The notes beneath the pieces were generated by a model that saw only the letters and a list, made by a program, of their open reading frames with translations, was not told the origin of the DNA and searched no databases. This document shows positions 31,328 through 35,415 of a stretch of 35,415 nucleotides of DNA, in pieces. The translations under genes were made by a program, and so were the position numbers. Origin of the DNA: an archaeon (GTDB lineage Archaea; Thermoproteota; Thermoprotei_A; Marsarchaeales; Marsarchaeaceae); the NCBI GenBank assembly GCA_021800035.1, contig JAJYZJ010000018.1, positions 1 to 35,415 of the forward strand, given 5' to 3'. Within the stretch, counting starts at the first letter, position 1. The number at the start of each line of letters is the position of its first letter.

Positions 31328-32806
31328 CTAGTCTCTGCGGGTGGCTAGGTAGACAAACGCGGTGAAGGGAATTGCTATCCAGAGCGCAGCCGTGATGACA
31401 AGTGTCACCGGGGTGATTCCGTAGGAAGCAGGATTTATCGCGGTCGAGCCGCCAAAGGCGCCAGCGTATGATTTGGACTGGTAGTCCCCGACCAGCGCAT
31501 AGAAGTGAGCGATATTAAAGAAATCCGCTGTTATTGACACGCGTAGCGCTCCCGCACTCCCTGAAGCATATCCCAGAAGGTCCGAAACCGCAAAAGTGAT
31601 CAGACTCCAGAAGAAATCGAGCACAACGAAAATCATCACTCCTCCTCCAATGAGAGCTCCCGTTCCCTTGACCAGGTGGGCGAGAAGGTACATTATTCCT
31701 ACAAAGCCCGCTACTTCTACGGCGAGGCTTCCGAAAGTTTCGAAGATGAATGTGCCCGAAAGCAGGCTGTTTACCATGATTTTTGTGGTCAAGTCAATCG
31801 CGGCGAGCGTAAGAGCAATTGCGGCGCACAAGCCGAGAACCACGGAAACGTACCTCCCGAACGCGAGCCCGCGACGTGTCACCGGTCTCGTAAGTATAGA
31901 CTCAATAGTCCCGGTCACCCTGTCCTTTCCATAGTTTGTATAGGAGACCAGCACAGCCATAAGCGGGATGAAGAAAGAGAGAATGCCGCTCGTAAAAGAG
32001 GAGACAATCGAGGTGGCTTCGACTGCGACCTTTACCGGCCTGAATGTGCTCGCGGGATAGGCCGAATAGGCGACCAAGCCCCCGGTAGAGTTGGTTATCC
32101 AGAAAATTGCGGACTGGGTATTATTTGGCGCGCTTGCAACTTTAAAGCTCGTAACGAAGCCCGAGAGAGGTCCCAGGTCCACGCCCTCACTGAAATTGAG
32201 CGACGCGGTCGAGCTCAAGTTTCCGAATTCGTAGTGGACCGAGTAACCCGAGGGTTCCGCCCCGTACGGACCCTCGTAGACTACAAGCGCGTCTGTCTTC
32301 GTGGAATTTGATTTGTCAGCTATCGGCGAGACTGGTCCAGCCCCGAAATCGGAGGCAATCGTGTAGACCTCCCCGGGAGCCTGAGCGAGAAAGCTATAAC
32401 TTCCTATTTTGGGCAACCCTCCCGACGGGTATCGGATAGAGTAGCTCAGCTTCTTCGCGCTCACTCCTGTGGGGAGAGTGAGGTGGTAGGAGCCGAAACC
32501 CGTTGAATTTGTCGTGATGTTCGTGGTATAGACCTCGCCATTTGACGCCGAAATCCGAATGTGTGTTATTGCTCCCGATAGCCCGTCTCCATAACCATTG
32601 AACGCATAGACAAAAAAGTGGTAGCCCCCGGAATCCTGATACTCCAGCAGGGTTTCCGCGCTCTGCGAAGCAATTCCCGAAGGAGAAGTCGCGCTCCTGA
32701 TGAACGGGATCACCGCAAGACTGATGAGTATAACAATAGCCACGATCACGAGCAGAGATTTCGAGGTAAGCGTCCTCCTAACATCGTAGGCAACCGTGTT
32801 CGTCAT
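31328..32806 (-). CDS. ABC-2 type transporter permease with large outside domain
   Basis: A 492-residue permease. After a first helix (LLVIVAIVILISLAVIPFI, ~19-37) comes an unusually large outside domain to about residue 270. Part of it (STGFGSYHLTLPTGVSAKKLSYSIRYPSGG) resembles carboxypeptidase-regulatory-like beta folds; there are many N-x-S/T sites. Then come five helices: GILSFFIPLMAVLVSYTNYGKDRVTGTIESILTRP is the typical ABC-2 block, with the conserved G-TIE--L--P pattern after the second helix. It forms an exporter with the ATPase encoded just upstream: their genes overlap by four bases (ATGA, 32803-32806). Substrate unknown; the outer domain may bind the exported molecule or envelope. 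Confidence 0.83.
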   Translation of the reverse strand: MTNTVAYDVRRTLTSKSLLVIVAIVILISLAVIPFIRSATSPSGIASQSAETLLEYQDSGGYHFFVYAFNGYGDGLSGAITHIRISASNGEVYTTNITTNSTGFGSYHLTLPTGVSAKKLSYSIRYPSGGLPKIGSYSFLAQAPGEVYTIASDFGAGPVSPIADKSNSTKTDALVVYEGPYGAEPSGYSVHYEFGNLSSTASLNFSEGVDLGPLSGFVTSFKVASAPNNTQSAIFWITNSTGGLVAYSAYPASTFRPVKVAVEATSIVSSFTSGILSFFIPLMAVLVSYTNYGKDRVTGTIESILTRPVTRRGLAFGRYVSVVLGLCAAIALTLAAIDLTTKIMVNSLLSGTFIFETFGSLAVEVAGFVGIMYLLAHLVKGTGALIGGGVMIFVVLDFFWSLITFAVSDLLGYASGSAGALRVSITADFFNIAHFYALVGDYQSKSYAGAFGGSTAINPASYGITPVTLVITAALWIAIPFTAFVYLATRRD

Positions 32807-33717
32807 TTTCCGTTCGCTCCCCCAATGAGTCTGAAGAAATATTCTTCGAGCTGCACGTTCACTCTTGTGAGCTCGCTAACGGAATATCCCATCCGGACAA
32901 GCCCGGAGTTTATCTCTGCGCTCGGAGCGCTCGGTTTCGTAAGGTGAACGGTCTTTCCTTCGACCGAGGGCTCTCCCACACCCTTGAGATAGTCCAGCGC
33001 CTTCGAATCGAGATTGTCCACTGTGATCCTGTAAGACTCCTCTCCGAGGTGACCCAGTTCCTCCTTCGTGAGCTCCTTTATGATCTTTGACTTGTGAATC
33101 ACCACGACCCTGTCCGATATGCTCTCGACTTCGGCGAGTATGTGCGAAGAAAGGAGCACGGCCTTTTTCTGGCGGCGCATCTCCACCATTAGGCTCCTGA
33201 AATACGAAACTCCCTCCGGGTCAAGCCCGTTAAGGATTTCATCAAAGAGGTAGTTCGCGGGGTCGGAGTACATGCATACTGCAAGCGCAAACCTCTTTTT
33301 CATGCCCTGGGAGTAATCCCTGAGTTTTCTCCGCTCGAAGCCCTTGAGACCCACGAGTTCGAGAAGCTGCCTTGCTTTTTCGTCTCCTTCCTTTCCACCA
33401 ATGCCGTAGTAGCCTCCCAGGTACTTCATTAGCGACAGAGCCTTCGCGTTCATTTCAAAGTTCGGAAACTCTGGCACCCAGCCGAGCGCGGAACACGCAG
33501 CCACTTTGTCCTGAACGATGTCATGGCCGTCCACTAGAACTGTCCCGGACGTGGGCAAGATCACTCCCGCTGAGGTCCTGATTGTAGTGGTCTTCCCGGC
33601 CCCGTTCAGCCCGACAAAGCCCACTATTTCCCCGTTCTTTACCTCGAAGTTTGCCGAGTCCACTGCGGCCGGCTGGTGCTTCCCGTAGATCTTCGTGAGA
33701 TTCTTTACAACAATCAA
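32803..33717 (-). CDS. ABC-2 type transporter ATP-binding protein
   Basis: A 304-residue ATPase. Walker A is GLNGAGKTT (36-44), the Q-loop region lies near WVPEFPNF (80-87, with Glu in place of the usual Gln), the signature is YSQGM (135-139) instead of LSGGQ, Walker B is YLFDE (156-160) and the switch His is in LLSSHILAE. A C-terminal ~90-residue domain (YRITVDNLDSKALDYLKG ... VNVQLEEYFFRLIGG) is normal for CcmA-type exporters. The start is a TTG at 33717. It pairs with the overlapping permease gene. The altered signature and Q-loop residues are within the range seen in ABC-2 ATPases. Confidence 0.88.
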   Translation of the reverse strand: MIVVKNLTKIYGKHQPAAVDSANFEVKNGEIVGFVGLNGAGKTTTIRTSAGVILPTSGTVLVDGHDIVQDKVAACSALGWVPEFPNFEMNAKALSLMKYLGGYYGIGGKEGDEKARQLLELVGLKGFERRKLRDYSQGMKKRFALAVCMYSDPANYLFDEILNGLDPEGVSYFRSLMVEMRRQKKAVLLSSHILAEVESISDRVVVIHKSKIIKELTKEELGHLGEESYRITVDNLDSKALDYLKGVGEPSVEGKTVHLTKPSAPSAEINSGLVRMGYSVSELTRVNVQLEEYFFRLIGGANGK

Positions 33718-34169
33718 TTTTTCGGTGCCGGTTTAGCATACGTGCACTTATTGGGCTTTCGTAAGAGACTCCGGAAGGCGCCTGCGCCTCTCGGCCAACA
33801 GTTTGGCGTGAATGCGGGCTCCTCCTATGAAGGAAATATGGGATGAATGGTTCTATCCCAGGAGCAACCCAGCGCTCTCAGAGCGGGTTGGACAAATGCT
33901 GCAAGCGCTTCGAATCCGGGCCTGTGCACGAAAATACACGCTCTTAGAAAAGGCGAGTTAGGACTCCAAGAATCCGAAGACGTGTTTCACGAAATTTGGA
34001 CCAGCGAACACGGGATACTCGCTAAGCAATTCTCACGACGCAATCCCTCTACAGCGTTCAATGCAACTCAAGCCGTTCGTTACGGCTTGTAATGCTCGCG
34101 GTTGTCCATTTCGGAATTTGGCTCTCCAAAGTTTTTAAGCGGAGTACGTTCTAGCTAAACTGAGAAGAT
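33718..34169. other. divergent intergenic region between ABC operon and GH20 gene
   Basis: These 452 bases hold promoters for both sides: a GTATGCTAAA-type box on the minus strand near 33735-33745 and TTTTTAAG at 34132-34139 on the plus strand. An 81-codon frame at 33847-34092 shows no features. Confidence 0.45.
34132..34139 (+). promoter_or_regulatory. TATA box for the GH20 gene
   Basis: TTTTTAAG ends 31 bases before the ATG at 34170, suitable for a short-leader archaeal transcript. Confidence 0.5.
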
Positions 34170-35415
34170 ATGGACCTATCAATCGTACCTGAGCCAGCTC
34201 AGATAGAATTTGAGGACAAGTGGCTGAGATTCGACGGCTTCAGAAATGCCCCCGATTTCCTTACGAGCGAATTCGGAATCCCTCCTGGGAGCTGGGAAGT
34301 TGTCGAAAAGACGAGCGACACTCAGGCAATCAGCATAGAAGACGGTAAAGTTACAATTACTGGAAACAGGTATGCTGGCTACGCAACTTTGCTCCAGCTT
34401 CTGAGACAGAGACAGGGCATGCTTCCAGTGACGCGCGTTAGAGAAGTGTTCAGGTTTGATTTCAGGTGCTACCACCTTGACATCGCGCGCGGAGGCGTTC
34501 CAAGAGTCAACGCGTTCAAGGAGCTGCTCCACTGGCTGTTCCTTCTCAAATATAATTTTCTCGCCATATACTACGAGGATCTGTATCCATGGAACTCACA
34601 CCCCGACATCGGAAGGAAGAGGGGTGGCCTCCGGAAGGAGGAGCTTGCTCAAATTGAAAGTTATGCGAAGTCGCTTGGGATAGGCGTGATACCATCGCTC
34701 GAGCTTCTCGGCCATATGGAACACACGCTCGCGCTTCCCCAATACCGTAAATACGCCGAGCTCTGGTGGCTGAGCCACCGGGCCGCGGATGGCTGCATAG
34801 ACCCCGGAAACGCTGACGCGTCGGAACTCACGCTCTCCCTGCTCAGGGACGTGCTGGAAACCAGCGGCTCTGAATTCGTTCATATCGGAGGCGACGAGAC
34901 CTGGTCCCTTGGAAGGGGTCGCAGCCTGGACCGCACGGTTAGCTACAAGGGCCCAGAACTTTTCCTGTCCCACTACGAGAAGCTTCTAGAGGAAGTAAAG
35001 AAACATCGCAAGCAGCCCATACTCTGGGGCGACATGCTTACCGGCATGTACCTTACAGAGGAAGAAAAGGAGAAGTGGGCGGGTGTCATAAAGAGCAAAA
35101 TCTGGAATGACGCGCTTATCGCGAACTGGGACTACGAACCCGAAAACGTCGAACACTTCAGGGAGAAGATAGATTCAATCGGCAGGCTGGACAAACAGCT
35201 TGCCTGCCCGAGTGTCCACAATCATCGCAGGTTCTACCCAGAGTTTGAGGTCGCGCTCGCAAATATCAAGAACTTTCTTTCCGCAGCCCGAGAGAAGAGG
35301 TTGAAGGGGTTCATGGTAACCGCTTGGGGCGACGATGGCTCTGAGTGCCTTTACTCCTTCCTTAACCCGCTTCTCCTAGCCTGCATGGAATACGCGGAAG
35401 GAAACGGGAACTGGG
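34170..35415 (+). CDS. GH20-type beta-N-acetylhexosaminidase (N-terminal 415 residues)
   Basis: The gene runs off the right edge. The product begins with a small alpha/beta domain (residues 1-95) and then the TIM barrel of glycoside hydrolase family 20: FRFDFRCYHLDIARGG (94-109), FLLKYNFLAIYYEDLYPW, GIGVIPSLELLGHMEH, and FVHIGGDETW (236-245), whose Asp242-Glu243 pair is the substrate-assisted catalytic dyad of the family. Later KQPILWGDML and KGFMVTAWGDDGSE fit barrel strands. It should remove terminal N-acetylglucosamine or N-acetylgalactosamine from glycans. There is no signal peptide, so it would act inside the cell or on imported sugars. This sits with a NamZ-like gene in the same window, suggesting amino-sugar recycling or scavenging. 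Subfamily resemblance is to the shorter bacterial/archaeal GH20 group, which lacks the usual long N-terminal domain. Confidence 0.85.
   Translation, partial: MDLSIVPEPAQIEFEDKWLRFDGFRNAPDFLTSEFGIPPGSWEVVEKTSDTQAISIEDGKVTITGNRYAGYATLLQLLRQRQGMLPVTRVREVFRFDFRCYHLDIARGGVPRVNAFKELLHWLFLLKYNFLAIYYEDLYPWNSHPDIGRKRGGLRKEELAQIESYAKSLGIGVIPSLELLGHMEHTLALPQYRKYAELWWLSHRAADGCIDPGNADASELTLSLLRDVLETSGSEFVHIGGDETWSLGRGRSLDRTVSYKGPELFLSHYEKLLEEVKKHRKQPILWGDMLTGMYLTEEEKEKWAGVIKSKIWNDALIANWDYEPENVEHFREKIDSIGRLDKQLACPSVHNHRRFYPEFEVALANIKNFLSAAREKRLKGFMVTAWGDDGSECLYSFLNPLLLACMEYAEGNGNW

Noticed and set aside
31676-32311. 211-codon plus-strand frame opposite the ABC-2 permease
   Set aside because: Antisense to a strongly supported gene and charged and Arg-rich as expected for a shadow frame.
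1-35415. CRISPR array, insertion sequence or prophage genes
   Set aside because: No regularly spaced repeats, transposase, integrase or phage structural genes were seen; the VapBC pair and probable horizontally acquired enzymes are the only accessory-type content.

Overview
The window looks like one chromosomal contig from an archaeon of moderate GC content. Many genes are preceded by a TATA-like box 25-40 bases before the start and have little or no leader. There are two archaeal type IV pilins with the ISPVIAT-type N-terminus, two DUF2079 membrane proteins, a VapBC pair, and a RAD55/KaiC-like ATPase with an archaeal helix-turn-helix partner. The C-terminal domain of that ATPase, together with its small neighbour, recalls proteins of Nitrososphaeria-type archaea, but lineage cannot be settled from sequence reading alone. 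TTG and GTG starts are common. I see no tRNA, rRNA, CRISPR array or insertion sequence.

Layout. 1-3600: the 5' end of a family 5 peptide/solute-binding lipoprotein or secreted protein (minus), a divergent M14-type metallocarboxypeptidase, then a VapBC toxin-antitoxin pair whose toxin lacks a normal start codon. 4065-9219: a MurG-like glycosyltransferase and a cysteine-rich methyltransferase (operon), a DUF72 protein, a GNAT acetyltransferase and a zinc-ribbon membrane protein. 9471-12919: a three-gene signalling-like operon (small protein, winged helix, RecA/KaiC-like ATPase) followed upstream by a serine-rich secreted DUF4382 protein. 12920-13999 is gene-poor. 14000-18085: an acylphosphatase-like protein with a coiled-coil tail, a ChrB-like domain protein, a NamZ/DUF1343 exo-N-acetylmuramidase homologue, and a TauE/SafE permease.

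18086-29829 is a cell-surface region. It holds a membrane-anchored secreted protein, a GT-C-type membrane glycosyltransferase, two DUF2079 paralogues in inverted orientation flanking a fused MFS transporter-PhoU (DUF47) protein, and two adjacent pilin genes. The pilins share perfectly identical 5' and 3' DNA blocks around a diverged core. 29985-35415: an MFS transporter, a two-gene ABC-2 exporter operon, and the 5' part of a GH20-type beta-N-acetylhexosaminidase that runs off the end.

The most notable items are the MFS-PhoU fusion, which suggests a phosphate transporter carrying its own regulator. Next are the mosaic pilin pair, and the presence in an archaeon of a NamZ-like exo-muramidase and a GH20 hexosaminidase, with a carboxypeptidase and a peptide-binding protein. 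This last set hints at scavenging of bacterial peptidoglycan or other amino-sugar polymers; the functional link is inference, since the genes are not in one operon.
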